A DNA stretch of 64,000 bases from Nectonema munidae. Lineage: Eukaryota; Nematomorpha; Nectonematoida; Nectonematidae. This document shows positions 24,641 through 35,369 of the stretch, one piece after another (within the stretch, counting starts at the first letter, position 1; each line of letters starts with the position of its first letter). The notes below the pieces were generated by a model. The model had not been told where the DNA came from, did not search any database, and saw only the letters and a list, made by a program, of their open reading frames with translations. The translations under genes were made by a program, and so were the position numbers. Where the stretch lies: contig JAUIRK010000509.1 in NCBI GenBank assembly GCA_030549495.1, forward strand, positions 1,052,501 to 1,116,500, written 5' to 3'.

Positions 24641-24916
24641 AAGATCAAGGATAGAAAGAAATAACGAACACAGATCCCTTCATTTGCGTGACACTGGACC
24701 TTGAGCTGGGTTTCGGTTTGGACTCAGGATCATACAAGCAGAGATCCAAGAACGTTTTTATCAGACCGTGCAAAAATATGTAGATTAAGAATTTTTTGTC
24801 GAAAGAAATTTTATTAATTGAAAAAATCATTTGAAAATATTTTTAACGCGCGAATGATCATTGGAGTTCTCTAAAAATTTCATCTTACATTCACTTTTGT
24901 TATTCGCCAAAGGAAG

Positions 24917-24941
24917 CTTCTCTAGCTCGAAGCTAGAGAAG
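24917..24941. repeat. Perfect 11-bp hairpin
   Basis: CTTCTCTAGCT, a 3-base loop, then its exact reverse complement. It is too short to assign a role. Confidence 0.85.
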
Positions 24942-24963
24942 ACTGACACAGGTGCTGATAAGA

Positions 24964-25194
24964 TCAGTAAATGGCATCAAAATTTATCTCATTGATTGTC
25001 AGGTACTGTGATCTCCATTTTTCAATGACATTGTCTAACGCTAAAAACAGTTCATCGCTCCTAGTGTAAGGTCCGAAAAAAATTGTTCTCTGAAGATTTA
25101 AGTCAAAACAAAGAGGGAGGTTTGCGTCCTTTGGCTTAAATAATACCAAAATCAGCATGAACAGTACTAAAAAATAGGGACTGCAAGAAAGCAC
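24964..25194 (-). other. Weak candidate exon, hydrophobic segment
   Basis: The minus-strand open frame reads through a strongly hydrophobic stretch (YFLVLFMLILVLF) followed by a polar part ending NEINFDAIY and a stop. It has no ATG of its own, so it would need an upstream exon. Another minus frame at 24645-24830 could be a neighbouring exon. I do not recognise the product, and AT-rich DNA often yields such hydrophobic frames by chance. Confidence 0.15.
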
Positions 25195-25236
25195 TTTGCA
25201 CCCCCAAACTTCGTTCGTGAATGCAACTTCACATCA

Positions 25237-25517
25237 AGGGCGTTCGCAGTAGGAGGAAATGGAAGGGGCCTTTACCCCTCCCCCCCCCCCCTAAAATTTA
25301 TAAAGAATAAAAAATGCCACAAAAATTGAAAAAGAAAGAATTTTTGTTAAATTGATCAATCACTTCGTTTTTCTAATTCTGTAAGCTGGCTATTTATTTT
25401 ACCACGATGGACACTAAGCATACAGAAGCCCGAGAGACGTTTATCGCTCAAGAGGTAGTTTCTATACACTAGGAAAAATCCCCCCTCCCCCCCCTCGTTT
25501 TGTTTGCGGACACCCCT
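25237..25517. mobile_element. Poly-C-bearing MITE-like element
   Basis: The left end AGGGCGTTCGCAG and the right end, the reverse complement of AGGGGTGTCCGCA, form short terminal inverted repeats. Poly-C tracts lie just inside both ends (12 C at 25280-25291 and C/T runs at 25480-25497). The boundaries are approximate and no target duplication is clear. Confidence 0.4.
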
Positions 25518-26285
25518 GCTTTACACCCTGTACCCCTGTTCCAGTGTCTATGCATACCAAGTTCGTTTTTAAAGCACAACTGCTCCTTTACGAATTGACA
25601 TTCAAGAACGTGTGAGTAAAACGATTAAAAATAGGGACATCAACTTTTGCGCTTAAGCGAAAATCCTAATTTATCAGTCAAGTTGGTATAGTATCAAATG
25701 TATCCTACCATTTTTAGAAAGGGTAAGAAGACTCTTATACAATGAGCTGATGTTATATCTAAGTTTGTGGAAGTTGTTATCCAAAGTTCAAGCTTTAAAT
25801 GTTTGTCAATTTCATGTTTGTTTATGAAATAATTATGTTGTAATATTGAGTAATGCGTAAATAACTTCAATTAAAAATCTCTCTTCTTTTCATTTGATGT
25901 AGGAAATAACTAAAAAAAATAGATCTCCACTTTACAATGATAAAACATATTTTACATTCACAGGTATATATTAAATTGAAAAGTTTTTTAAATATATATT
26001 TCTTGTAAAAGTATCGATCAATATATTTTTCCAAATTAAAATTTAACAAACAAACACAATATTTCTAAGCCTGAAAATTTCAATTTGTTTGAAGATGCTG
26101 AGTGAAGTATCTAAAAGGGCATTAGGCGGTGACAAATGCGAACATATTGTAAATCTAGTATGTGTATTGTAGCTACGAAATTTGAGAAAATAAGAACTTT
26201 TTGATATTTGGGGCGTTGAGACTTCATAGCCGCGATGAGTTTAGCTATGCCCGACTAAAACAATTGATTTAATAGTTTTTAGAAA

Positions 26286-26691
26286 ATGACAGAAATAGCT
26301 TTTGCTCATGATACAAAATTTGCTTATCAGTGCAATGAAGCCCACCAACTCAACAAATACTATGAAACTGCATGTCCATCATTCTCCCAAATGTTTTCTG
26401 CAAACAAAAACACATCTTTTTCGTCGGAAACAAATTTGATTGGCCAAACTTTGAATCACAATTTCATCCAATCGCCAAGTAAGCTTGGATTTAAACACGC
26501 CATGAATCAAAAAGAAATTATGGCACCCTACTACTTGCCTCCAAATGGGGAAAGTAGGCTAGAGAGTCGGTATCCCGATTTCGAACCCTACTTAACGCCT
26601 CCTGCATTTGTGAAAAGTGAATATGGAAGTTACCCAAGCCTGATGCTTCAATCAGATATCACATCAAGATACTTAAAGACTCCACAAATTG
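26286..26691 (+). CDS. GATA gene exon 1 (N-terminal region)
   Basis: It starts [12 protein letters not shown] and encodes 135 residues with no recognised domain. It contains [20 protein letters not shown], a short hydrophobic/aromatic patch of the kind seen in activation regions. The donor GGTAAACC leaves phase 1. Confidence 0.85.
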
Positions 26692-29600
26692 GTAAACCTT
26701 TTCTAACTTTTTCATTCAACAGAGCTCGAATTCGTGGTAGCCATTATTTTTATTGTAACACAGTTCAGCAAACTAACATGTGTTGCTTGTTGTATTTGTT
26801 TAAATGTTGAGAAGCTTTTCAAGTTCTTTCACTGAACTCTGCCATTTTCTATTTAAAGATTCGTGCAATGGGCGAAAAGAATGCGTAAATTGTGCTTCCA
26901 CAACTTCCGTCGAGTGGAAAAAGGACAAGAGCGGACACTTTCTCTGCTCCAGTTGCTATCACGTGTCAAAAGGTAGTGCCAAAAGTCAGAGCAAAGCTTC
27001 AAGCACAACAAAGCAAAGCAAAAAAAACGTATGCTCTTTTATACTTTCCACGCCTCCTCCTCTTCCAGCACTCAGCATTCGTTAAAAATATGTTTTCAAA
27101 AACATGGCATGACTGGTTGATGGGTGGAGCCAGTTAATCGCTGCAGGGGAAAACATCAAAGTCTGTCTTTAAAGCTCCGTGGAGAGACGACAATGGCAGT
27201 GGGTGAGATTGTTCGGTGCAAGAGAGTCATCGATAAGCCCGCACAAAACATTCCTTTCACATGAAATAGGACAATGCAATGTGAAGCCAGAGGCAGGCTT
27301 CTGATCGCGTCATTTGTTTACACATTTCCTAAATTATCCCTTTCAAGATTTTATCTTCGTTTGCACATATATCGTATCGCTGCTTCATCTACATTCAAGT
27401 ACTTGTCTTTAAAAAACATTTATTGGCACCACGTCAATCAATGCAAAATATATTGTAGGCTCGTGTTTATGAAGTCAAAGCACTTAATTCAAACGTATCC
27501 AAGTTTAAATGATATTTGCTATCGTGAGATTTAAGTTCGCAAACAAAATTCATTAATTGGTAACTTGAATTAAGCTTTTCCGTTTGCACCTTTAAAAAAA
27601 TCATTAAAAAATAAAGTTAATTAATATACCCTCATTTTTATTTGCCAAAAGTATTGAAAACTTATATTGGACTTTTTTTCAAGTAAATCCATCTACAACA
27701 TTAGCAGCATTGATTCAGCATTTTGTCTTGTCCATCTACAAAGCGCTTTTATAAAAACTTCTCAGAATCTCTACTACTACTTTAGAACTCGTTGAACCTT
27801 TATAAGAACATTTGGACCTCTTAGTGGTCTTCCCATAACGATAATAATTCAAAATCTCAAAAAATTGCTTTAGTGCTTTAATTGTGATTGAAGGATTACA
27901 CTTTAAAAAGTTTTTCAACAAAATCAGCAAAATTTAAGATTTGGAATCTCTCCTTTTTTCAATTTAAACATCTCTAAACTTGTGCTAACTTCTTGAAATT
28001 GTCTTTCCACTTTAATAATTAATCTGTAGCATTTGTCAAGCCTTTTCCAGATAAAGATTTCTAAAGAATTTTACTTTCTTTGTTGCGTTAGTAAAAAGCT
28101 TTCTTTTGATTTTACCCAAATATAATTTGAAGAGAGGAGTTAAAAATGCCAAAATATGATGAGGTAACAAAAAAGATATCAAATTTTTAAATAAAACTAT
28201 ACATTTTAATTTGCAATATAGGTAAAGATATCTGGGAATTGCACTGCTTGTATCGAACTATAAGAAAAGCAGGCTTGATGCAGGATCGAACCCAAGACCT
28301 TGATTTATCGAATCCAGCATCTAACCAACCCTACTCACGTCCCTGTTGGGACATTTCCACTAGCAATAACATTTTTACAAATAAAAAAAAAAATTTTTTA
28401 ATGAATTAGCAAAACTTTCGTTTATAAAGGAAAACGCCATTTTAATCATTGAGAAAAGGTATATATTTAAATTTATTAGTTGTTAAGTTTGACCAAATGT
28501 TTGGTGAAATATTATTAAAGAAATGAAAGAAACCTTTACTAATATGAGACTATAAAAATTTCGGATCATTAAATTGATGAATTTTTTATTTCTAGTCAAC
28601 TTTTATAAAACAATATGAGTGATCTTTTTAGGGGTGAAGCTAGAAGCAGGGACGAGCCCCCTCCCTTTCTCAAAAATCCTTACCCCCCCACCCCCTCCCT
28701 CGGGTGTTTTGATTGAAATAAACTAACATTTTGTATTTTTTTCAATAATAATTAATATAAAATAGGACAATTTATTCCATAAGATACCAATTAATTATAA
28801 ATGAAAAACATTTCAAAAAAATGCTGGGATAAAATGTTTTTTAAATGAATGAGAAATATAGATCAGAAGCTGTCATGAGTTTAGGATGAGCTTTCCTGTC
28901 ATCAACTTTATCATTTGTTGGTAAAAAAGTATAATGGAATGGGTAGGATTGAATATATTTGGGAGGTTCTTCATCAAATTTGACATAGTGAGTATACAAA
29001 TTCAGTTCAAAAGAATTCATAGCCAAAATATTTGGTACCCGAATCCAAAAAATTCAAAGTGGGTACGAGACGTCGAAAATTAGACGCGGAAATTAGTCGT
29101 CTCGCGTACGAAAGGCAGCGTATTTCACCGAGAGGTTGTATTAAAAATTTTAGCGAAAATTATTCAAATACAAAAACAAATGAGATGAAGTAAGAACTAA
29201 AAAGTGTTCTAAGCTCGAAAATAACGAGTTTTGTCTAAAAACTTAGATGGGCGCACATTTTGAAGCAAATGTTTATGATATCTCTAATGGAAGCATATTC
29301 GAGTTCTATATAGTTGAATCCGTTTTTCTGCTCCTAAAGGAATGTGATTCTTGTCATCGAAGAACGATGACACCGTCTCTGAAAATGAATTGATCAAACG
29401 TATTCGATTTGATGAATTTGTTAAAAAAATAGTCAATAACGCTCTAAATTAAAAATCATTTTTCAGCTAATATTTCAACAACAATAATCCGCAAAAAAAA
29501 ATTTTTTAATTTGAATTTTTTTTTTAAAATATTTAACATAAGAACTTAACTTTATATGTATATTAATAAATTGATAGATAAAGCCTTAAAAATTTGTAAT

Positions 29601-32600
29601 GTGTCCATGCAGAACATTTTTGAGCCTCCCCCCCCCCCCCCCTCTTCACCGATTTAAATTATTAGCTGCACCACTGGATGTCGTCCTGACCCTCGCCCCC
29701 TTCAAACATAGACAAAAGCTATTTACAGATTTTTTATTAAATAAATACACTTTCATTTTTTTAGTCAAATAACATTTACTATTATATATTAAGTTGGTAG
29801 TTAGTGAGACGTTTGCTAGTTAGTAGATAGATGAGTGGATTAATATTACTGAAGCATAATCATTCAACTTTAAAAACAGCAAGACTCTTACTTTTGCAAA
29901 TATAACCCAGAATAACGACTTGTCTAATGAATATGCCATACTATTCCCCATGATACAAAATTTTGATTAGGGTACACTTAAAAGAAAAATGAGCAATTCA
30001 CTCTGTTAAAAATGAAAGGTTAAACTTTCTTGTAATGTTGAAGAGGTAAATAGGCATTTTTAAAAGTTGCATTTGGTTCAAGAATTTCAAAACATTTCGG
30101 TCAAAGTCAAAACATCTTCAATCGAGCTCAGTCTTATCCGTATTAAAAATGAAGAAGCATTGAAATAGACGAAATAAAGTCGTTTTCTCTTGAGAAAAAT
30201 CTAGAGCAACTTTTGTCATTAAACAAAAACGCGAATTTTCTTTCAATTTGTTCAGCATGTGGTGCTGCGTTTCCCAACTAACACACGTGAAAATGAAGTG
30301 AAAGGCATAAAACTCCGTGCTGGAACGAAAAGCATTTAAAAAGAAGCAAACAATTTTAATATACTTTTTTCATTTGCACCGAATCTCTGTTTTAGGCTTC
30401 ATTAAGCAAAAAGAATGGAACTGTTTGCTCAAACTGCCAAACCACAACAACGACTCTTTGGCGCAGGAATCAGGATGGTGAGTCGGTTTGCAACGCGTGT
30501 GGCCTGTATTACAAACTGCACAACGTAACTTTTTATTTCATTCTTCCTGCACCCACTAGACTAGATCTTCGCTTGATGTGCCACTTTTCTATCTAAAATT
30601 TTCATTTTTTTTCGGCCAAAAATCATCTTGTCCAATCTTATATTTATGATTGTACAAACTAGAGTGTATTGGAGAGCAAAATTAGAAAAGCTTAATAACT
30701 TTGGCATAGCAGGCTGGTATTATTGACAGCTTCTAAAAAGATGAGATAATATCTTCCAAATTTCGCCTCATATTTTCAACGTTGTAACGAACGATTACGA
30801 CCCTCCATACTCCCTCCAATATTTCAAATTGATATAATTGATGCCTTGGAATCGCGATTATTATTATTTCTTTTCTGATCCCCATCATACATACGAATAA
30901 AAATTTGCATTCATAAATTTAACATGTAAAGTTGTTATTTGCTATAGTATATAATATTCCCTAGGAGCATTTTTGAATTCCACAAGTTCCCCTATTCAAA
31001 ATTTTGAAGCCAAATTTCCACTCTACCGCTGATTTTGAGCTATAAATATATTTGTATCTTAGTGTTAAAGAAAATGTCAATCATTTTAAAAAATTATATA
31101 CTATTGGCTGAAGAAAAATTACATTAATTTTTGTCTTAGTGACAAACGTATGCAAATCATTTTAAAACGCAAATGCTATTTAAGATAAAAAGGCCTCTGG
31201 CAATGAAAAAAGACAGTATACAAACGAGGAGGAGAAAGTCCAAAAATGGGGAGGAGAAAAGCGCTAAAAAGATGAAGAGTAGCGGCGGCAATGAAATGCG
31301 AGTTGGCAACAACATTCAAGGTAACCAAACTTTACGCTGATTTATTAAAAATACCGTTTACAAAAAAATCGTTTACAACTGACTTGAGACAGAAGATTTG
31401 CGAAAATGTTATCGGCAATGATTAATTAATAAACGAAATTTTAAATTACATTTTAATCAGTATAACAAAATTGAAGTTCACTATGCCGGATTCTCTGTTC
31501 AATTTTGAATGAGTTAGACACCAAAGATTTACGAAAAGCGGAATAAGGAGATGTGTAACAAAAAAATAAGGATATTACATATAAAATATTGAATGAGAGC
31601 AGGAAAGAACAGTTCTGCTTGTTAGAGTGAACAAATAAAACATAATTATCATTAGTAAAGCAAAGGCACACAAAGAGATGCGAAAGTTTGAGTGTGTATA
31701 GGAAGTTTTCACGAAACTTTGAGAATTTCTGGAAGAGTAGCATTTCTTTTAAACTATTTTTAAATAAATTCGGAGAATCCGGTTTTCAAACTTTGAAGTA
31801 GAAAAATGCAAATCCTTTGCATATACAAATCTTTCAATTATTTATACAGGTTATATTCTTGTTGACTAGGAAAATGTATTCAAATTGAACATGATTGTGA
31901 TTGCTCTACGACGCAACATTTCAAGAGATTCGATTTCGGAATGACCAAATTTACCAGACTATAACTCAAATGAGGTAGGAAAATAGTTTTGTAAATAAAT
32001 CGGTCTAGCATGTAAAAAAGAATATATTATTATTATCCAAGGGAAAAACAATCTTGCATAGCAATTTTACATGCTAGACCGATTTATTTACAAAACTATT
32101 TTCCTACCTCATTTGAGTTATAGTCTGGTAAATCTTTCATGGTTAGTCACGAACAGGAATCGAACACAGACCAAATGAATCGAGTTGTCACGCTCCCACC
32201 ACTATGCCATCGGCAGGAGAAATATGTTCGCCTTTTTGACTAAATGCTTTCCCATTTAGAAAAAATAAGTTCATTTTTGTTTTTTAATTGAAAAAAAACG
32301 AAATTAATTCTAAGTTTTAGATCTGTTCTATCAGAAAAGTTATTTGATATTTTAAGTGCGCCAAATTTAGCGTTATTTTTAGTCTTCTGATTTAACATGA
32401 ATCCAATACGCCTCATTTGATTGAAGGATTCGCTAGATTTTTTAAAAAAAATATTTAACATAAGAACTTAATATATTAGTAAATTGAGAGGTAAAGCCTT
32501 AAAAATTTGTAAATTCATGTGTCCCAACAGAACATTTTTGAGCCTCCCCCCCCCCTTTAAACCCCCCTTAAACTTCTTTTTTTAGGAAATATTTTTCTTT

Positions 32601-33156
32601 TTGTAAAACGCAAACTACCGAGAAAACTCATCAATTCAACCGAGTAATTAAGGGTTAGTTAATTAATTAAGTAAAAATTTTATAATTGAAAGAGACTACA
32701 TTAGCTGTGTCCTTAAGAACAAAGTTTCTGTAGGACTCAATCGTCACAATATTTTTTACGGAAGGCCAATTTGTGCTGCTATAGATAATAAGAATCTCTT
32801 TCCTAGATTTTCTCTCAAGCCTTCAATTCAATAATCACGCAAGCGATGGAATCAACAAAAACGCGAGCAGTGGGAAAGCAACGATGCCCAACGTGAACAA
32901 CCTGCAGCCCGCTCACCCGCACATGCACCCGCCACAGCCACAGCACTACTTTCCTTGCTACGGCATAGACCATTTGGCGCCGGGGGGACAGTACTGGCCT
33001 AGCCAATTCTATTCAAGTGGCGGCCACCACGTGGAATATGCACATCCTCATGCCCAGTTGTGCAATTTCACAAGCAACGCCCACCACAACGCCATTAACA
33101 AAGACCCACTCTCCTTCCCCCCATCCTCCTACCTGTTCAAAGTGCAGGGCTCGTAA
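26286..33156 (+). CDS. GATA-type zinc-finger transcription factor (five coding exons)
   Basis: A sequence-specific nuclear transcription factor that binds WGATAR sites, assembled from exons 26286-26691, 26859-27028, 30396-30524, 31185-31320 and 32807-33156. All have AG/GT borders and matching phases (1, 0, 0, 1), giving 396 residues. A divergent N-finger ([22 protein letters not shown]) and a canonical C-finger ([18 protein letters not shown], then [12 protein letters not shown]) are followed by the basic tail [17 protein letters not shown]. The C-terminus is rich in His, Pro, Gln and Asn. The C-finger wording is closest to the GATA4/5/6 (pannier/serpent/GATAe) class, but the exact orthologue is uncertain. 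The ATG is preceded immediately by TAG, which could be an in-frame stop or a splice acceptor, so an upstream exon is possible. Introns carry SINEs and other repeats. Confidence 0.93.
26859..27028 (+). CDS. GATA gene exon 2 (N-finger)
   Basis: The acceptor TTTAAAG completes a GAT codon with exon 1. The finger spacing is C-X2-C-X17-C-X2-C. Usual core residues are altered: LWRRD becomes VEWKKD and CNAC becomes CSSC. It ends SKKN before the donor GTATGC, phase 0. Confidence 0.9.
28225..28365 (-). repeat. tRNA-derived SINE, family 1, in GATA intron 2
   Basis: The reverse complement contains an A-box-like region (GAGTAGGGTTGGTTAGATGC) and a B box GGTTCGATCC within a tRNA-like head. It shares its head with 46604-46750 and 55525-55625. 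The acceptor stem does not pair as in a true tRNA, so it is a SINE. Confidence 0.75.
29512..29642. repeat. Interspersed repeat ending in poly-C, copy 1
   Basis: It shares most of its length with 32436-32555 in direct orientation: words ATATTTAACATAAGAACTTA and GCCTTAAAAATTTGTAA, then AACATTTTTGAGCCT before a run of 15 C. It lies in GATA intron 2. Confidence 0.8.
30396..30524 (+). CDS. GATA gene exon 3 (C-finger, DNA-binding)
   Basis: The acceptor is CTGTTTTAG. It encodes the complete C-finger with LWRRN and [12 protein letters not shown] intact. The donor is GTAACT, phase 0. No open frame longer than 60 codons marks it, so it is easily missed. Confidence 0.95.
31185..31320 (+). CDS. GATA gene exon 4 (basic tail)
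   Basis: An acceptor at 31183-31184 (CTATTTAAG) gives [18 protein letters not shown] directly after KLHN, the conserved basic arm that contacts DNA. A Lys-rich stretch follows that may serve as a nuclear localisation signal. The donor is GTAACC, phase 1. Confidence 0.9.
31949..32133. repeat. Perfect 69-bp inverted repeat in GATA intron 4
   Basis: Arms 31949-32017 and 32065-32133 are exact reverse complements, with a 47-base spacer. It would form a 69-bp RNA duplex in the pre-mRNA. A family-2 SINE starts immediately to the right. Confidence 0.95.
32134..32222 (-). repeat. tRNA-derived SINE, family 2, in GATA intron 4
   Basis: The reverse complement has an A-box region ATGGCATAGTGGTGGGAGCG and a B-box region GTGTTCGATTCC. 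The same head occurs at 60560-60655. Confidence 0.7.
32436..32555. repeat. Interspersed repeat ending in poly-C, copy 2
   Basis: Direct-orientation partner of 29512-29642, ending in 10 C. It lies in GATA intron 4. Confidence 0.8.
32807..33156 (+). CDS. GATA gene exon 5 (C-terminal His/Pro-rich region)
   Basis: The acceptor TCTCTTTCCTAG at 32806 keeps the frame (phase 1); the AG at 32819 would break it. It encodes low-complexity sequence such as [17 protein letters not shown] and [12 protein letters not shown], and ends at TAA 33154-33156. It is notably GC-richer than its surroundings. Confidence 0.87.
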
Positions 33157-33200
33157 CCATGCTCCCCCACTCAACATATTTATTTCTACTTGTTACCTTG

Positions 33201-33206
33201 AATAAA
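33201..33206 (+). other. Poly(A) signal of the GATA gene
   Basis: AATAAA lies 45 bases after the stop codon, followed by a T-rich stretch. Confidence 0.8.
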
Positions 33207-33939
33207 ATTTATTTTTCTTTATTTCCTCCAAACGCTTGCCAAACTTTTGCCTCACATAAAAATGAGCAATCTTCAGGATAGACAAATACAAAAGTTCGAA
33301 AAAACAACACTTTTTTGTTTACATTATTTAAAGAAATTTTAACTCATAAAGCAAATTTTTCAAAAAAATGAAAATCTGAAATTAATCATTTTTAATAAAC
33401 TAAAAGACGAATTATGACTTGAGAGAATAATATTGATTATGCACCTGGAACAATAAATTTGTGAATCAAAGTTACTTCATTCTTCAAATATTAAAATGAT
33501 AAATCAACTACAAAAAAGTGAAGCTGAAGAAAGGAAGCCAATTTAGTAGAAATACTTTGAACCAATCAGGGATCGAGTAGTGTGAATATCTTCAATTTTC
33601 ACGGCGTCAATCATTGTAAACTAACGGTGAATGAACATAAATATGTTTAGTTCATAACTTAGTCTTAGCTAGTGGCATGTGGCTTTTACTTTGACCACCT
33701 ATAAACATTCAAAAGAGAGTACATACGAACATATTTCACCCACTTTCCTCAATAGTAGTTATATCGATTTCAGAGCCAAAATAATCTTCCTGATGTCAAC
33801 ATCAGAGATCCTGTATAATTCCTTTTACCCTTTATTGATCCGTGATTCATATATGCATCGATTGTCTCTGATTGTCGTGAGTGTTGAGATGTCAAGCAAG
33901 TATGCTCTACCGAAAAACTTTTCTCTGAATCCGTGTCGT

Positions 33940-34980
33940 AATGAAATACTATGCTTCATGGCAATTTTGATATGTTCAAGCTATAATTCTCTACCACATT
34001 CAAGACTTTATTGGGATAAAAAAGAAGACTGCAGCAATTCTGGGATTTCCTGACGGATGCGTTGTAAGCGTTTTGAAGAGATAAAAAAATGTTTACACGA
34101 AAGTGATAAGATAACACATCTCTTCCTAAAAACGATCGCTTTGCCAAAGTTCGTTCTCTAATTGAAAAACTGAATTCAAGTTTTGTAAAGTGTGCACATT
34201 CATCTCAATTCAATTGCATCGATGAAACAATGATAGAGTATACTTTGGATATAAACAATGGTCCCATTGTATCGCTCCAGGCTATTGCATCCACTTTGAT
34301 TCGTACCAAGGAAAAAATGTCCAAAATCAAGCAAAAGAAAGTTTTGCTTTAGGAGGGTCAGTGGTTCCCAATTTTTCAAATAAATGAAAAGAAACTATGT
34401 CAAAATAATTATTATCACTTTCTTTGCGATCATTCTTTCCCTCCGTTGATTTAATTCGTGAAATGCTTAACATGAGAATAAAAATAGCTAGCACTATTCG
34501 CCAAAATCGCACAATAAACTTTCCTTCTTTAATAACCCATTTAAGACCAGGCAAAGCAGACGATATCTAAAAAAACGCAGACGATTTATATTCAAAGTCA
34601 TTGAAAAAAGCAGACGAAGATGAAATTACTTATGTTCCAAAATAGGAACATTGGTCGTAAATGGGGTAAAAGGAAAAAGCTTGAAAGAAAAGAAATAAGG
34701 CTTTCATCAAACTATGGAGTCAACATTTGACAGGGGCGTGACAATAAGTCAATCAAGTTACTCTTGTAAAGAAAATCAAAGCAACCTTCAGTATGCAGCA
34801 CCGATTAGAGGAAAAATGGTATTGGCCTATATTGAGTCGCTTGATAAAAATATCCGATTCGCAAGCTTGGCAAATATATACAGATTGACAAGATGGATCA
34901 TTTGGGTTTCAGAAGAGCGCTTGTTGAAGTTATTTTGACAAGATACAAAATTACCATTCTTTTTCTATCATCCCGTAAAA
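33940..34980 (+). pseudogene. piggyBac-type transposase relic
   Basis: Plus-strand words spread over several frames match piggyBac (PGBD) transposases in order: MRCKRFEEIKKCLHESDK (about 34050), NDRFAKVRSLIEKLNSSF (about 34130), CIDETMIEYT (about 34215, with a catalytic Asp), SYQGKN-like sequence (about 34300). IASTIRQNRTINFP follows at about 34490, then EKWYWPILSRLIKISDSQAW (about 34810) and RRALVEVILTRY (about 34915). Stops and frameshifts are frequent. Terminal repeats were not found. The cut-and-paste enzyme is dead. Confidence 0.68.
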
Positions 34981-35369
34981 ACGAGGCTTTCTAGAAAACC
35001 GTGTGTACAAAAGTATGTTCCAAACGCAAAATAAATAACAAAACATTGTCTAATTTATATGTAATGTTGGCATGGCTGGTGTTGCTTAGATCGCAAATAT
35101 GAAAAGGTGCTATCAGAGTGTCAAAAGTTTGGCTTTATGAAATTCTAAGCTTTTTAATTATTTCATAAGTGTATGAATGTTTTTGTATAAATTTAGAATG
35201 ACTTCAAGAGGATGTAGCAACCACCGTGACTCTTTATGTTTTATATGCGGAGAATATATATAAAGAAAAAAGGCAAAAAATTCTGGTCGAATGAAGCATA
35301 CTACCAAAAGTACTTAAGAATACCAGTTGGGGACGAGGATAATCCCTGAACTGCTCACTTTTATTTTGA

